Below are positions 29,185 to 39,223 of a DNA stretch of 64,000 nt, in pieces. Source of the DNA: Bordetella parapertussis (GTDB lineage Bacteria > Pseudomonadota > Gammaproteobacteria > Burkholderiales > SG8-41). Position numbers and translations under genes: made by a program. The notes under the pieces were generated by a model that was not told the origin of the DNA, ran no database searches, and was given only the letters and a program-made list of their open reading frames with translations. Each line of letters starts with the position of its first letter. The first letter of the stretch is position 1. The stretch covers positions 1-64,000 of the forward strand of contig CAMCYP010000002.1 of assembly GCA_945885345.1 (NCBI GenBank). Direction: 5' to 3'.

Positions 29185-30173
29185 GCACCGGCTCCCGCTG
29201 CAAGCGGACGCAGGCTGACTTCGCCGCTGTGGTGGCGTGCAACGCCGGTTGCCGTTTCTAGCAGCAATACGCCGTCATCAGCCACGCCTCGCACCCGCCC
29301 GCTCAGCTGTTGGCCATCGGGCAGGGTCAGACAGACCGGTTGATCCTGATGCGCGTGCAGCAGTTGCCATTCCTCGCGCAAGGGCGCGAACCCGCCGGCG
29401 GCGAATCCTTCCAGTACCGCGGCCAGTTCCACCAGCAGCGAAGCCAGCAAGCGGTTGCGATCTGCCGGCGCGCCCGTGACCGTCTCCAGATCGGCCACCG
29501 GCTGGTCGACCGCGGCATACACGCGTGGATCAGAGCGCACATTGATGCCAATACCGATCACCGCGGCGCTCGGCCCCAGCACATCGCCCTGCATTTCGAT
29601 CAGGATGCCGGCGAGTTTACCGCCGGGCAGCACCACGTCATTGGGCCATTTGAGCTGCGCATCGCGGGCGCCCGCCGCGCGCAGCACCCGCGCCAGCGCC
29701 ACCCCCACGGCCAGACTCAGACCAGCCAGCTCACGCGCCCCCTGTGCAAACCGCCACAACAACGAAAACGTCAGCGTACTGCCGATGCCGGATTGCCAGA
29801 CCCGTCCGCGTCGCCCGCGACCCGCCGTCTGCGCCTCTGCCGCCAGGACGAGCCCGCTGCGTGCGCCCTGTGCCACACGCAGCATCAATTGGGTATTGGT
29901 CGAATCCACGGTGTCACAGATTTCGAGGGTAATGCCGGCGGCATGCACCCCCGGAGACCGCCGGATGCTCTCGGCATCAAGCAGCGATACCGCCCGCTCC
30001 AGCCGATAGCCGCGGCCGTGCACTTTCTCGACCTGGAATCCGGCGCCGGTGATTTCCCGGATGCCGTACCAGACGGCGCTGCGCGTGACACCCAGCGCGC
30101 GCGCCATGGTTTCGCCGGAATGGAAATCGCCGTCTGCCAACAGGCGCAAGGTTTGGAAAGCCGTGGTTTTCAT
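29181..30173 (-). CDS. birA: Biotin--[acetyl-CoA-carboxylase] ligase / biotin repressor
   Basis: 330 residues: N-terminal helix-turn-helix (TLRLLADGDFHSGETMARALGVTRSAVWYGI), then the biotin ligase core with QTAGRGRRGRVWQS and LKWPNDVV, then the SH3-like C-terminal domain (VRGVADDGVLLLETATG). With its HTH it may both biotinylate AccB and regulate biotin genes. ATG 30173 chosen because the family N-terminus (KTTAFQTLRLLADG) begins there. Divergent from the frameshifted tctC at 30235. Confidence 0.94.
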   Translation of the reverse strand: MKTTAFQTLRLLADGDFHSGETMARALGVTRSAVWYGIREITGAGFQVEKVHGRGYRLERAVSLLDAESIRRSPGVHAAGITLEICDTVDSTNTQLMLRVAQGARSGLVLAAEAQTAGRGRRGRVWQSGIGSTLTFSLLWRFAQGARELAGLSLAVGVALARVLRAAGARDAQLKWPNDVVLPGGKLAGILIEMQGDVLGPSAAVIGIGINVRSDPRVYAAVDQPVADLETVTGAPADRNRLLASLLVELAAVLEGFAAGGFAPLREEWQLLHAHQDQPVCLTLPDGQQLSGRVRGVADDGVLLLETATGVARHHSGEVSLRPLAAGAGA

Positions 30174-30234
30174 ATGAATCGCGCAGAATAACCCAACAAC
30201 GCTAAGATATCGCCTCACCTTTAAGGGAGGTGTC

Positions 30235-31205
30235 ATGAGAACAATAATATGGACCGTATTTTCGAGTTTACTGGCGATGTTTTCGCAGCAGGCGCCGGCG
30301 CAGACGTTTCCGGCAAAACCCATTCGCATCATCGTACCGTTTCCGGCCGGCGGCACCTCCGACATCCTGACCCGCCTGATCGGAGCCAAGCTGACGGAAG
30401 CCTGGGGCCAACCGGTACTGGCCGATAATCGCCCCGGTGCCAACGGCAACATCGGCGCCGATGTGGTGGCCCGCGCCGCAGCCGACGGTTACACATTGGC
30501 GCTGATGGATGTCGGCAACCTCGCCATCAGTCCCAGCGTATTCCCGAAAATGCCCTTCGACATCCTGAAAGATTTCGCGACGGTCACTGTCGTATCGTAC
30601 TCGCCGCATATTCTGGCGACACACCCGAGCATGCCGGTCAAAACCGTCAAGGAACTGATCACGCTGGCCAAGGCAAAGCCCGGCAAACTCAATTACGCCA
30701 CCGACTTGGTGGTGCGCCGCACATGGCGGGGCTGATGTTTGCCTATCGTTCGGGGATCAATTGGGCCTACATCCCCACCAAGGGCGGCTTTGCCAACATC
30801 CTGATCGTGACCACCGGCGAAGCCGATCTGCTGTTCAACGGCATGCTGGCCACGCTGCCGCACACCAGGAGCGGTCGCCTGCGCCTGATCGCGGTTTCCA
30901 GCGACAAGCGTTTTCCGTCACTGCCTGACACGCCGGTTGTCGCTGAAACACCCGGCCTCGAAGGTTTTGTCACCGGCTCCTGGCAGGGCGTACTGGCGCC
31001 GGCGAAAACCCCAACGGAGCTGGTCGCCAAGTTACAGACCGAAATTTCCCGCATCATCCATATGCCCGACATGAAGGAAAAACTGTCCAGCCAGGGCGCA
31101 GACCCGATCGGCAACAGCCCGGCTGAAATGGCGAAATGGCTGGCTGCAGAAAAAGACCGCTGGGCAAAACTGATCAAAGCGACCGGGTTCCAGCTTGAAC
31201 AATAA
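30235..31205 (+). pseudogene. Bug/TctC solute receptor with one frameshift
   Basis: Tripartite-tricarboxylate-type periplasmic receptor: signal peptide (MRTIIWTVFSSLLAMFSQQAPAQ), PIRIIVPFPAGGTSDILTR and ADNRPGANGNIGADVVARA. The first frame ends at 30735; the rest continues in another frame from about 30695 as GGAPHMAGLMFAYR and runs to QLEQ. Total length is 971 bases, one short of a 323-residue gene, so a single-base loss near 30695-30710 explains it. A strong Shine-Dalgarno (AAGGGAGGTG) precedes the ATG. Either a recent pseudogene or an assembly error. Confidence 0.88.
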
Positions 31206-31211
31206 TTCACC

Positions 31212-33293
31212 GTGCCGAATATCGTGAACGAGCCTGCCTCGCCGGCAACAACCGGGGCCGACGCCATCCTGCGTGCCGCCTTCGACGTGATGCGCGTCGG
31301 CATCTGCCTGATCGATGCACAGGGCTGCTTCGTATCCGCCAATCAGGCGTTTTGCGCGATGAGCGGCTTTACAGCCGACGAACTCGTCGGCAAGCCCTGG
31401 ACCATGGCCGCACCGCCGGAAGTCGCCGCGCGGGCCGGCGCCTTCCTGCGTGCAGTCCTCGCCGATTCACCGGACATTCCGGATCGCTGGAAACTCAAAC
31501 GCAAGGATGGCTCGCTGATTGATACGCTGATCAGCTTCCGGCCGCTGCAGTACGCCGGCGCACAATTCGCGGTGCTGAGTTTTTCCGACATCACCGATGC
31601 CAAACGTGCCGACGACCGCATCCGCGACCACAACCGCGGCCTGGAGCGCAGCATCGCCGAGCGCACAGCCGTCATCCGCCGCAACCGCAATGTGCTGCTG
31701 GAACTGGCTGCACTCGACAAAAGTGACCGGCAAATGGCGCTGCAGTCCATACTCGGCGCCGCCGCGCGCACGCTGGAACTCGAACGCGTCAGTTACTGGC
31801 GGCTGGCCGGTGACGCGACCGCGATCGAATGTGAAATGCTCTACGTGCTGTCGCGCGGCAGTGTCGACGCCACATTTGCCGGCGCGCGCCTGACGTCGGC
31901 GCGTTATCCGCGATATTTCGCCGCCATTCTCGAAAACCGTCCGGTCGTCGCCGCAGAGGCGCAAACCAATCCGGCGACCGCCGAGTTCACACCGGATTAT
32001 CTGATTCCGCGAAACATCAGCTCGATGCTGGATGTTCCGGTCTGGCTGCGCGGCAAGGTCGTCGGCGTACTTTGCCATGAACATGTCGGTCCGGCGCGGG
32101 AATGGACTGCGGAAGATATCGATTTTGCGTCCTCCGCCGCGACCATGATTTCCCTGACACTGGAGGAGGCACGACGGCACGAACTGAACGAGGCACTGGT
32201 CCGCTCGGAAGAGAAATACCGCCATGTGGTCGAGAATGCCAGTGAAGCCATTCTTATCGCGCAGGACGGACGCATCCGTTACGCCAATCCGCAGACCTCG
32301 CGTCTTTCCGGATACGCTCCGGAAGAACTGGACGCAAAACCATTCCTCGATTTTGTTTACAGCGAGGACAAGCAACTGGTTGCCGAGAACTATATGAAAC
32401 GACTGCGCGGCGAGCAGGCAGAGAGCAGTTACGATTTCCGCATCATCGACAAACATAAACAATTACGCTGGCTCAGCATCAACGCCGTAACCCTGGAGTG
32501 GGAAGGCCGCCCGGCAACGCTCAACTTCCTGACTGACATCACCGAACGCCGCCGCGCCGAGGAGGAGGTGCGCCGCGCACTGGCCAAGGAGCGGGAACTG
32601 AACGAACTGAAATCGCGTTTCGTCGCCATGACCTCACACGAATTCCGCACGCCTCTGGCCACCATCCTGTCGTCCACCGAACTGCTCGACCGCCACCACG
32701 AGCGGCTGTCGGCCGATGAACGCCATACGATACTGCGCAGGATCGCCGCCGGCGTCGACCGCATGGCGCGCATGCTCGACAACGTGCTGACCATCGGGCG
32801 CGCCGAGACCGAGGCCATGAACTTCAGCCCTGCGCCACTCGATCTGCCCGGCCTGTGCCGCCAACTCGTCGACGAGGCGCGCGCAGGCGCCGACCGCGAC
32901 ATCCGCTTTGAATTCTCCGGGGAGCAGGCGACCGTCGAGATGGATGAAAAACTGCTGCGCCACGCCCTGGGCAACCTGTTGTCAAACGCGGTGAAATATT
33001 CGCAGCAAGGCAGTCGCGTCATTTTTAATGCCCGTATTGCCGATACCGCGGCGGCTTTTGAAATCATCGACGAAGGCATCGGCATCCCGCAGCAGGATCA
33101 TGAGCGCCTGTTCGAGGCATTCCATCGTGCGCGCAACGTCGGCAATATCGCCGGCACCGGTCTCGGACTTGCCATCGTCAAGAAATCGGTGGAACTGCAC
33201 GGTGGCAGCATCGCATTCACCAGTGAAATCGGCCGCGGCACCCGCTTCACCGTGACGCTGCCGCTTCACATAACCACGACTACCAGGCGCTGA
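31212..33293 (+). CDS. Soluble PAS-GAF-PAS sensor histidine kinase
   Basis: 693 residues without membrane segments, so a cytoplasmic sensor. Domains by eye: PAS about 18-135, a coiled linker, GAF about 165-320 ([28 protein letters not shown]), PAS about 330-450 ([21 protein letters not shown]), HisKA with the phospho-acceptor in [11 protein letters not shown] (about 475), and HATPase with [20 protein letters not shown] and [12 protein letters not shown] start at 31212, six bases after tctC. Head of a four-gene operon with two receivers and a peptidase. Confidence 0.9.
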   Translation: MPNIVNEPASPATTGADAILRAAFDVMRVGICLIDAQGCFVSANQAFCAMSGFTADELVGKPWTMAAPPEVAARAGAFLRAVLADSPDIPDRWKLKRKDGSLIDTLISFRPLQYAGAQFAVLSFSDITDAKRADDRIRDHNRGLERSIAERTAVIRRNRNVLLELAALDKSDRQMALQSILGAAARTLELERVSYWRLAGDATAIECEMLYVLSRGSVDATFAGARLTSARYPRYFAAILENRPVVAAEAQTNPATAEFTPDYLIPRNISSMLDVPVWLRGKVVGVLCHEHVGPAREWTAEDIDFASSAATMISLTLEEARRHELNEALVRSEEKYRHVVENASEAILIAQDGRIRYANPQTSRLSGYAPEELDAKPFLDFVYSEDKQLVAENYMKRLRGEQAESSYDFRIIDKHKQLRWLSINAVTLEWEGRPATLNFLTDITERRRAEEEVRRALAKERELNELKSRFVAMTSHEFRTPLATILSSTELLDRHHERLSADERHTILRRIAAGVDRMARMLDNVLTIGRAETEAMNFSPAPLDLPGLCRQLVDEARAGADRDIRFEFSGEQATVEMDEKLLRHALGNLLSNAVKYSQQGSRVIFNARIADTAAAFEIIDEGIGIPQQDHERLFEAFHRARNVGNIAGTGLGLAIVKKSVELHGGSIAFTSEIGRGTRFTVTLPLHITTTTRR

Positions 33294-33294
33294 C

Positions 33295-33678
33295 ATGACA
33301 ACCATCCTGGTCATCGAAGACGAGGCACCGATCCGCGAAAATCTGCAGCAGATGCTGCGGCTTGAAGGTTATGCAGTGCTGGAAGCCGCTGATGGCGTGT
33401 CCGGCATCGAAACCGCCCGCACATCGCATCCGGACCTGATCCTGTGTGACATCCTGATGCCCGGCGTGGACGGTTACGGCGTACTCGCTGAATTGCGCGG
33501 CGCTCCGGACATGGCGGCCACTCCCTTTATCTTCCTGACCGCCAGCGCCAACCTCGAAGACCGCTCGCAGGCCCTCAAGCGCGGCGCCGACGATTACCTG
33601 ATCAAGCCTTTCAAAATTGCCGATCTGCTGGCGGCCATCAAGCGGCAACTCGACAAAAAAACAAACAACAGGCAATGA
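33295..33678 (+). CDS. Single-domain response regulator (CheY-like)
   Basis: 127-residue receiver with no output domain: LVIEDEAPIRENLQQML, phospho-acceptor Asp in LILCDILMPGVDGYG, conserved Thr in FIFLTASA and Lys in DDYLIKPF. It begins one base after the kinase stop. Probably a phosphorelay or protein-interaction output of the upstream kinase. It resembles its downstream neighbour and could have arisen with it by duplication. Confidence 0.92.
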   Translation: MTTILVIEDEAPIRENLQQMLRLEGYAVLEAADGVSGIETARTSHPDLILCDILMPGVDGYGVLAELRGAPDMAATPFIFLTASANLEDRSQALKRGADDYLIKPFKIADLLAAIKRQLDKKTNNRQ

Positions 33679-34067
33679 CGATGACACTGAAGATGAAAAA
33701 AATACTGGTAATCGAAGACGAAGCCGACCTGCGGGAAAGCATTGTGAGTTTTCTGCAGGCCGAAGGTTATGTGGTCATCGTCGCGGAAAACGGCGAACAG
33801 GGCGTAGACATCGCCGTCCGGGAAATACCCGACCTCGTGGTCTGCGACATCGCAATGCCGCAGATGGACGGATTCGGTGCGCTGTTCAGCCTGCGTGAGA
33901 ACGTCACCACGTCGCACATCCCGTTCATCTTCCTGACCGCGAGCAACCGTGTCTACGACCGCAAGTTCGGCTTTGAGCTGGGCGCCAACGATTACATCAC
34001 CAAACCGTTCTCGTTCGATGTGCTGCTCGCCGCCATCGACAAGCGCCTGCCTGCCGACGCTCCATGA
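33675..34067 (+). CDS. Second single-domain response regulator (CheY-like)
   Basis: 130 residues: KILVIEDEADLRESIVSFLQ, Asp in LVVCDIAMPQMDGFG, FIFLTASN and NDYITKPFSF. No output domain. The ATG at 33675 overlaps the previous stop (ATGA) and an internal ATG at 33693 (MKKILVIEDE) is also possible. Two tandem receivers under one kinase suggest branching or phosphate-sink behaviour. Confidence 0.9.
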   Translation: MTMTLKMKKILVIEDEADLRESIVSFLQAEGYVVIVAENGEQGVDIAVREIPDLVVCDIAMPQMDGFGALFSLRENVTTSHIPFIFLTASNRVYDRKFGFELGANDYITKPFSFDVLLAAIDKRLPADAP

Positions 34068-34768
34068 AGCGTCAGATCATCGCCATTGGTGGCGCAGCCC
34101 TGACCCCCGAACTTGATAACCTGCTGCTGGTCGACTACTTCCTCAAACAAACCGGCAAGCGCAAACCGAAGGTCTGCTTCATCGGCACCGCGCACGGCGA
34201 CACCGAAACCGGACGACTGCGCTTTTATGCCGGAATGAGCCGGTTCACCTGTACACCGACCCACCTGCCGCTGTTCGCACGCACGCCGCGCGACCTCGCA
34301 TCGTTTGTGCTTGAACAGGACGCCATCTTTGTCGGTGGCGGCAATACCCGCAGCATGCTCGCGGTATGGCGCGACTGGGGACTGGATGTCCATTTGCGCA
34401 CGGCCTGGCAGCGCGGCGTCGTGCTTGGCGGCTGGAGCGCGGGTTCGATCTGCTGGTTTGAACAGGGCATCACCGATTCCAGCGCCGGGCCGCTGACCAC
34501 GCTCGACTGCCTGGGCTTCCTGCCGGGCAGCAATTGCCCGCATTACGACAGCGAAGCGCTGCGCCGTCCGACCTACCGTCGACTGATCGCCTCCGGCAAA
34601 ACCGCCGAAGGCTATGCCGCGGACGATGGCGTCGCCCTGCATTTCATCGACGGCCGGCTGGCGCGTGCGGTATCCAACCGGCCACGGGCTCGCGGCTGGC
34701 GCCTGTCCCGGGTCGGCAAACGCGCGGTGGAACGCGCTCTGCCCACGCGTTACCTCGGAAAACGCTGA
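34064..34768 (+). CDS. Peptidase S51 (PepE/cyanophycinase-like)
   Basis: 234 residues with a class-I-glutamine-amidotransferase-like fold: FVGGGNTRSMLAVWRDWG, nucleophile Ser in GGWSAGSICWFEQG, and a candidate His in NCPHYDSEALRR. PepE relatives cleave Asp-X dipeptides. ATG 34064 overlaps the preceding receiver stop (ATGA), tying an aspartyl dipeptidase-like enzyme to a signalling operon, which is unusual. No signal peptide. Confidence 0.85.
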   Translation: MKRQIIAIGGAALTPELDNLLLVDYFLKQTGKRKPKVCFIGTAHGDTETGRLRFYAGMSRFTCTPTHLPLFARTPRDLASFVLEQDAIFVGGGNTRSMLAVWRDWGLDVHLRTAWQRGVVLGGWSAGSICWFEQGITDSSAGPLTTLDCLGFLPGSNCPHYDSEALRRPTYRRLIASGKTAEGYAADDGVALHFIDGRLARAVSNRPRARGWRLSRVGKRAVERALPTRYLGKR

Positions 34769-34823
34769 TTCCCCCGTTGCCTGGGGGTAAAATGCCTCCT
34801 TACTCAGCAACCGTTTGCCCAGC

Positions 34824-36593
34824 ATGGCCAAAAACGCGAAGTCCGGTGCCGAACCGGCGGCAGCCTCCACCTCGAATTTCATCCGCAGCCACATCGAAGC
34901 CGACCTCGCCGCCGGCCGGTATGCCAGTCGCACCTGGGGCGGCAAACCGGGGCCGGCGCGCGCCCACGCCGGAGCCGCTGTTGACGCGGCAAAAATCCGC
35001 ACCCGCTTTCCGCCGGAGCCCAACGGTTACCTGCACCTCGGCCATGCCAAGTCGATCTGCCTGAACTTCGGCCTCGCACTGCATTACGGCGGTGCCTGTC
35101 ACCTGCGCTTCGACGACACCAATCCGGAGAAGGAAGAGCAGGAATACGTCGACTCGATACGCGATGCGGTGCAGTGGCTGGGCTTTGACTGGGGCCCGGA
35201 CCTGTATTTCGCCAGCGACTATTTTGATTTCATGTACGAAGCGGCGGAGCACCTGATCACTGCAGGCCACGCCTACATCGATGAACAAAGCGCGGAAGAA
35301 ATGCGCGCCAACCGCGGCACGCTGACCCAGCCCGGCCGTCCCGGCCCGTGGCGCGACCGCCCGGCAACGGAATCGCTGGCGCGTTTCCGTGAAATGCGTG
35401 AAGGCAAACACGCCGAAGGCAGCATGGTACTGCGCGCGAAAATCGACATCGCATCGCCCAACATCAACCTGCGCGATCCGACGATCTACCGCATCCGCAA
35501 AGCCACGCACCACCGCACCGGAGATACCTGGTGCATCTACCCGATGTACACCTACGCGCATCCACTTGAAGATGCGCTGGAACAGATCACGCATTCACTC
35601 TGCACCCTGGAATTCGAGGACCAGCGGCCGTTTTACGACTGGCTGCTCGGCAAACTCGCCGACGGCGGCCTGCTGGCACGGCCGCTGCCGCAGCAGATCG
35701 AATTCGCACGACTCAATCTGACCTATGTCGTGCTGTCCAAACGCAAACTGATCCAGCTGGTCGCCGAAAAGCACGTCGACGGCTGGGACGATCCGCGCCT
35801 GCCCACCCTCGCCGGCGCGCGCCGCCGCGGTTACACGCCGGAAGGTTTCCGCCGTTTTGCCGAACGCATCGGCGTATCCAAAGCCGACTCGTGGATTGAT
35901 TATTCGGTGCTCGAAGACTGCATGCGCGAGCACCTCAATGAAGTGGCCGAACGCCGCATCGCCGTGCTCGACCCGGTGAAACTGGTGATCAGCAATTATC
36001 CACAGGGGCAGCAGGAAGACTGCTTTGCGCCCAACCATCCGCAAAAACCGGAGTTGGGCAAACGCGTGCTGCCGCTGACGCGTGAACTGTGGATTGAGCG
36101 CGAAGACTTCATGGAAACGCCGTCCAAGGGATTTTTCCGCCTGTTCCCGGGCAACAGTGTGCGGCTGCGTTATGGTTATGTCGTCAAATGCACCGGCTGC
36201 AAAAAGGACGATGCGGGACGCCTGACCGAGGTTCATTGCGAGTACCTGCCTGAAACCAAATCAGGCACGCCGGGCGCCGAAACGGTAAAAGTCAAAGGCA
36301 ACATTCACTGGGTCAGCACGACACACGCCTGCGCCACCGAAGTCCGGCTCTACGACCGCCTGTTCCGCGAAGCGCATCCGGGTGCCGGCGAACGGGATTT
36401 CCTGCTCGACCTGAATCCGGATTCACAAAAAATCGTGACCGCGCAACTGGAGCCGGCGCTGCGCGACGCGTTGCCCGGCACGCGTTTCCAGTTTGAACGC
36501 CACGGTTATTTTGTCGCTGACAGCCGGGACTCCCGGCCGCAGGCCCCGGTGTTCAACCGCGCGGTCACGCTGCGCGATTCATGGGTCAAATAG
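34824..36593 (+). CDS. glnS: Glutaminyl-tRNA synthetase
   Basis: Class I synthetase charging tRNA-Gln. The 589-residue product starts [20 protein letters not shown] and has the HIGH box in [33 protein letters not shown], and the KMSKS-equivalent VLSKRKL, followed by the beta-barrel anticodon domains. ATG 34824 chosen; a TTG at 34815 is only nine bases upstream. A small CCCCC/GGGGG hairpin at 34771-34787 and a -10-like TAAAAT at 34788-34793 precede it. Confidence 0.97.
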   Translation: MAKNAKSGAEPAAASTSNFIRSHIEADLAAGRYASRTWGGKPGPARAHAGAAVDAAKIRTRFPPEPNGYLHLGHAKSICLNFGLALHYGGACHLRFDDTNPEKEEQEYVDSIRDAVQWLGFDWGPDLYFASDYFDFMYEAAEHLITAGHAYIDEQSAEEMRANRGTLTQPGRPGPWRDRPATESLARFREMREGKHAEGSMVLRAKIDIASPNINLRDPTIYRIRKATHHRTGDTWCIYPMYTYAHPLEDALEQITHSLCTLEFEDQRPFYDWLLGKLADGGLLARPLPQQIEFARLNLTYVVLSKRKLIQLVAEKHVDGWDDPRLPTLAGARRRGYTPEGFRRFAERIGVSKADSWIDYSVLEDCMREHLNEVAERRIAVLDPVKLVISNYPQGQQEDCFAPNHPQKPELGKRVLPLTRELWIEREDFMETPSKGFFRLFPGNSVRLRYGYVVKCTGCKKDDAGRLTEVHCEYLPETKSGTPGAETVKVKGNIHWVSTTHACATEVRLYDRLFREAHPGAGERDFLLDLNPDSQKIVTAQLEPALRDALPGTRFQFERHGYFVADSRDSRPQAPVFNRAVTLRDSWVK

Positions 36594-36618
36594 AAAATTT
36601 CATCAGAGGATTTCCGGC

Positions 36619-37377
36619 ATGAGCACAACCATCCGAACCGCAGTCATCACCGGCGCCGGCAGCGGCATCGGCAAAGCCACCGCATTGGCTTTTCTGAAAG
36701 ACGGCTGGAACGTGGCCCTGGTGGGCCGTCGCCAGAATGTGCTGGAGGAAGCCCTCGCCGAAGCCGGCGCTGACGCCGCGCGTGGCATGGCGGTGCCGAC
36801 CGACGTCTCTGATCCGCAATCTGTGGCCGCGTTGTTTGCCGCGGTGAAACAGCGCTACGGCCGCGTCGATGTGCTGTTCAACAACGCCGGACTGAATGCG
36901 CCGGGCGTGCCCTTCGAAGACCTGCCTTACGAAAAATGGAAAGCGGTAGTCGACACCAACCTGAGCGGTTCATTCCTCTGCGCGCAGGCCGCTTTTCGCG
37001 TGATGAAGGAACAGACACCGCAGGGCGGACGCATCATCAACAACGGATCGATCTCGGCGCACGCACCGCGCCCGGACTCTGCCCCCTACACTGCATCCAA
37101 ACACGGCGTCTCCGGCCTCACCCGCACCATGTCGCTGGACGGCCGCAAATACGGCATTGCCTGCTGCCAGATAGATGTCGGCAATGCGATGACCGAACTC
37201 GCAGCGCGCATGGCCAAGGGCGTCAAGCAGGCCGATGGCACGGTAAAAACCGAACCGATGATTGATGTCAGTGATGTCGCGCGGTCCGTGCTGTTCATGG
37301 CCAGCCAGCCGCCGGGCGTCAACATCTACCACCTGATGGTGATGGCCACCAACATGCCCTACGCCGGACGGGGCTGA
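36619..37377 (+). CDS. SDR family oxidoreductase
   Basis: 252 residues with [13 protein letters not shown] (NAD(P) loop), NNAGLNAPG, catalytic Ser in [12 protein letters not shown] and YTASKHG for YxxxK. ATG 36619 has AGAGGA nine bases upstream. Follows glnS by 25 bases on the same strand. Substrate unknown. Confidence 0.9.
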   Translation: MSTTIRTAVITGAGSGIGKATALAFLKDGWNVALVGRRQNVLEEALAEAGADAARGMAVPTDVSDPQSVAALFAAVKQRYGRVDVLFNNAGLNAPGVPFEDLPYEKWKAVVDTNLSGSFLCAQAAFRVMKEQTPQGGRIINNGSISAHAPRPDSAPYTASKHGVSGLTRTMSLDGRKYGIACCQIDVGNAMTELAARMAKGVKQADGTVKTEPMIDVSDVARSVLFMASQPPGVNIYHLMVMATNMPYAGRG

Positions 37378-37414
37378 CCCCGAAGGTTTCCGCAGAAAGC
37401 CCGCCTTGAAATCG

Positions 37415-38854
37415 ATGATCCATGACAAGCGCAAGCTGATCATCACGCTGTCGTTGCTGCTGAGCGTCGGTTTTGCGGCAACCACACTGGTCAACTATTA
37501 CGTGTCCAAGGCGGCCATCCGAGAGTCAATCGTTGCCAGCGAGTTGCCGCTGACATCGGACAACATTTACACCGAAATCCAGAAGGACCTGATCCGCCCC
37601 ACGGTCATTTCATCAATGATGGCCAGCGACACGTTCCTGCGCGACTGGGTGATCACCGGCGAGAGTGACGTGGCCAAGATGACCCGTTACCTGCGCGAGA
37701 TCAAGGATCGTTACGGTGCATTCACCAGTTTTTTCATTTCTGAAAAAACCCGCATTTATTACCAGACGGAAGGCGTGCTGAAACAGGTGCGGGAGGAAGA
37801 ACCGCGGGATGCATGGTATTTCCGGGTGCGCAAGATGGACGCGCCCTATGAAATCAACATGGATCCGGATCTCGCCAACAAGGATACGCTGACGATTTTC
37901 ATCAATTACCGTGTGCTCGATTACGCCGGCAACTACATCGGCACGACTGGGGTCGGTCTCACCGTGGACGCGGTGCGAAAACTGATTGCCGACTACCAGA
38001 AGCGCTACCAGCGCAACATCTATTTCGTCGACAAAAAAGGCCAGCTCGCGCTGTTCGGCAACGACACGGTCGCCCCCGGAACCAGCATCCATACGATGGA
38101 GGGCCTGGGCGAGATCGCGCCGCGCATTCTCAAGGCGGGAACGGGCAACTTCCAGTACCGCAGCGGCGGACTCGACTACCTGCTCAATGTGCGCTTCATC
38201 CCCGAGCTTGACTGGTATCTGTTCGTCGAGCGGGCGGAGAACGGTGCCCTCGAGGGGATCCGCAACACGCTTTACCTCAACTTGGCCATCTGCTTCCTGA
38301 TCACCGTCTTCGTGCTGTTCGCAACCAGCCTGACCATCAATCGCTATCAGGGCAGGCTGGAAAAAATGGCAACCACCGACAAGCTGACCGGCCTCGCCAA
38401 CCGCCAGGCCTTCGACCTGCTCGTGCAACAGGCGATCCGTGAGCAGCCCCGTGCGCACCTCCGGATGCTCGCCATCCTGATCGACATCGACAATTTCAAG
38501 GCCATCAATGACCGCCTGGGACACCTGGCCGGCGACAGCGTGATCCGCCAGGTTGCGGCGACGATCAAAAAAACGCTGCGCAAGGCCGACATCGTCTGTC
38601 GCTGGGGCGGCGAAGAATTCCTGGTCGTAGTCAAAAACGTTGCGGAAACCGAAGGCCGCCAGCTGGCCGAAAAAATCCGCAACGCCGTCGCGTCCGGCGG
38701 ATACCACCACAAGGGCGAAACCATTGCCGTAACCATCAGTCTCGGCATCGCGTTACACAGCGAAAACGAAACCCAGGATCAGCTGATCGCGCGCGCTGAT
38801 CAGGCGATGTACGCCGCCAAGAACGCCGGGCGCAACCTCGTGCGTGCGGCCTGA
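37415..38854 (+). CDS. Membrane diguanylate cyclase with extracytoplasmic Cache-like sensor
   Basis: 479 residues: membrane span at about 8-28, a periplasmic sensor (about 30-285) with the Cache-like stretch DAWYFRVRKMDAPYEINMD, a second span (LYLNLAICFLITVFVLFATSLTI), and a GGDEF domain with RWGGEEF. An RKAD inhibitory site lies five residues before GGEEF, so product feedback is likely. It should make c-di-GMP in response to a small ligand. ATG 37415 preferred over TTG 37406. Confidence 0.92.
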   Translation: MIHDKRKLIITLSLLLSVGFAATTLVNYYVSKAAIRESIVASELPLTSDNIYTEIQKDLIRPTVISSMMASDTFLRDWVITGESDVAKMTRYLREIKDRYGAFTSFFISEKTRIYYQTEGVLKQVREEEPRDAWYFRVRKMDAPYEINMDPDLANKDTLTIFINYRVLDYAGNYIGTTGVGLTVDAVRKLIADYQKRYQRNIYFVDKKGQLALFGNDTVAPGTSIHTMEGLGEIAPRILKAGTGNFQYRSGGLDYLLNVRFIPELDWYLFVERAENGALEGIRNTLYLNLAICFLITVFVLFATSLTINRYQGRLEKMATTDKLTGLANRQAFDLLVQQAIREQPRAHLRMLAILIDIDNFKAINDRLGHLAGDSVIRQVAATIKKTLRKADIVCRWGGEEFLVVVKNVAETEGRQLAEKIRNAVASGGYHHKGETIAVTISLGIALHSENETQDQLIARADQAMYAAKNAGRNLVRAA

Positions 38855-38890
38855 TACCGGTCAGTCGTCGGCCGGACTGCCGCGCGTTAC

Positions 38891-38929
38891 AAATAAATAT
38901 CAATAAAAACAATAACTTATATAATAACT
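38891..38929. repeat. AT-rich 3' element (copy next to ettA remnant)
   Basis: Contains AATATCAATAAAAACAATAA followed by CTTATATAATAACTA, abutting the TAG of the ettA remnant. Closely matches 44051-44091, which abuts the intact ettA stop, so the element belongs to the duplicated segment. Also matches 27621-27650. Confidence 0.6.
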
Positions 38930-39164
38930 ACGCCTTCAAGGGCTTGAACCGCAAACGCTTGGGCTTGGCGCCTTCTTCACCCAGACGCTTGCGTTTGTCG
39001 GCTTCGTATTCCTGGTAGTTGCCGGAGAAAAACACCGCCTGCGAATCGCCTTCGAAAGCGAGGATGTGGGTGGCGATGCGGTCAAGGAACCAGCGCAGCG
39101 ATCGTGCGAAATCACCCGCACGCAGCCCGCGAACTTGAGCAGCGCGTCTTCCAGCATGCTTATA
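38928..39164 (-). pseudogene. Duplicated, frameshifted 3' fragment of ettA
   Basis: About 235 bases align to the last part of ettA (44090-44325), with roughly 19 substitutions (about 92% identity) and a 5-base tandem duplication (CAGCG at about 39093-39101) that shifts the frame. The C-terminal part reads GDSQAVFFSGNYQEYEADK and FKPLKA in one frame, and MLEDALLKFAGCVRVISHDR in another. Homology stops abruptly at about 39165. It cannot encode a functional protein; its interest is as a flank of the inserted caspase module. Confidence 0.9.
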
Positions 39165-39223
39165 ACTTATCGCCGGTTGCCCATCCAAGGCGCAAATCAA
39201 TCTGACTAACGCAGTATCCGGGC

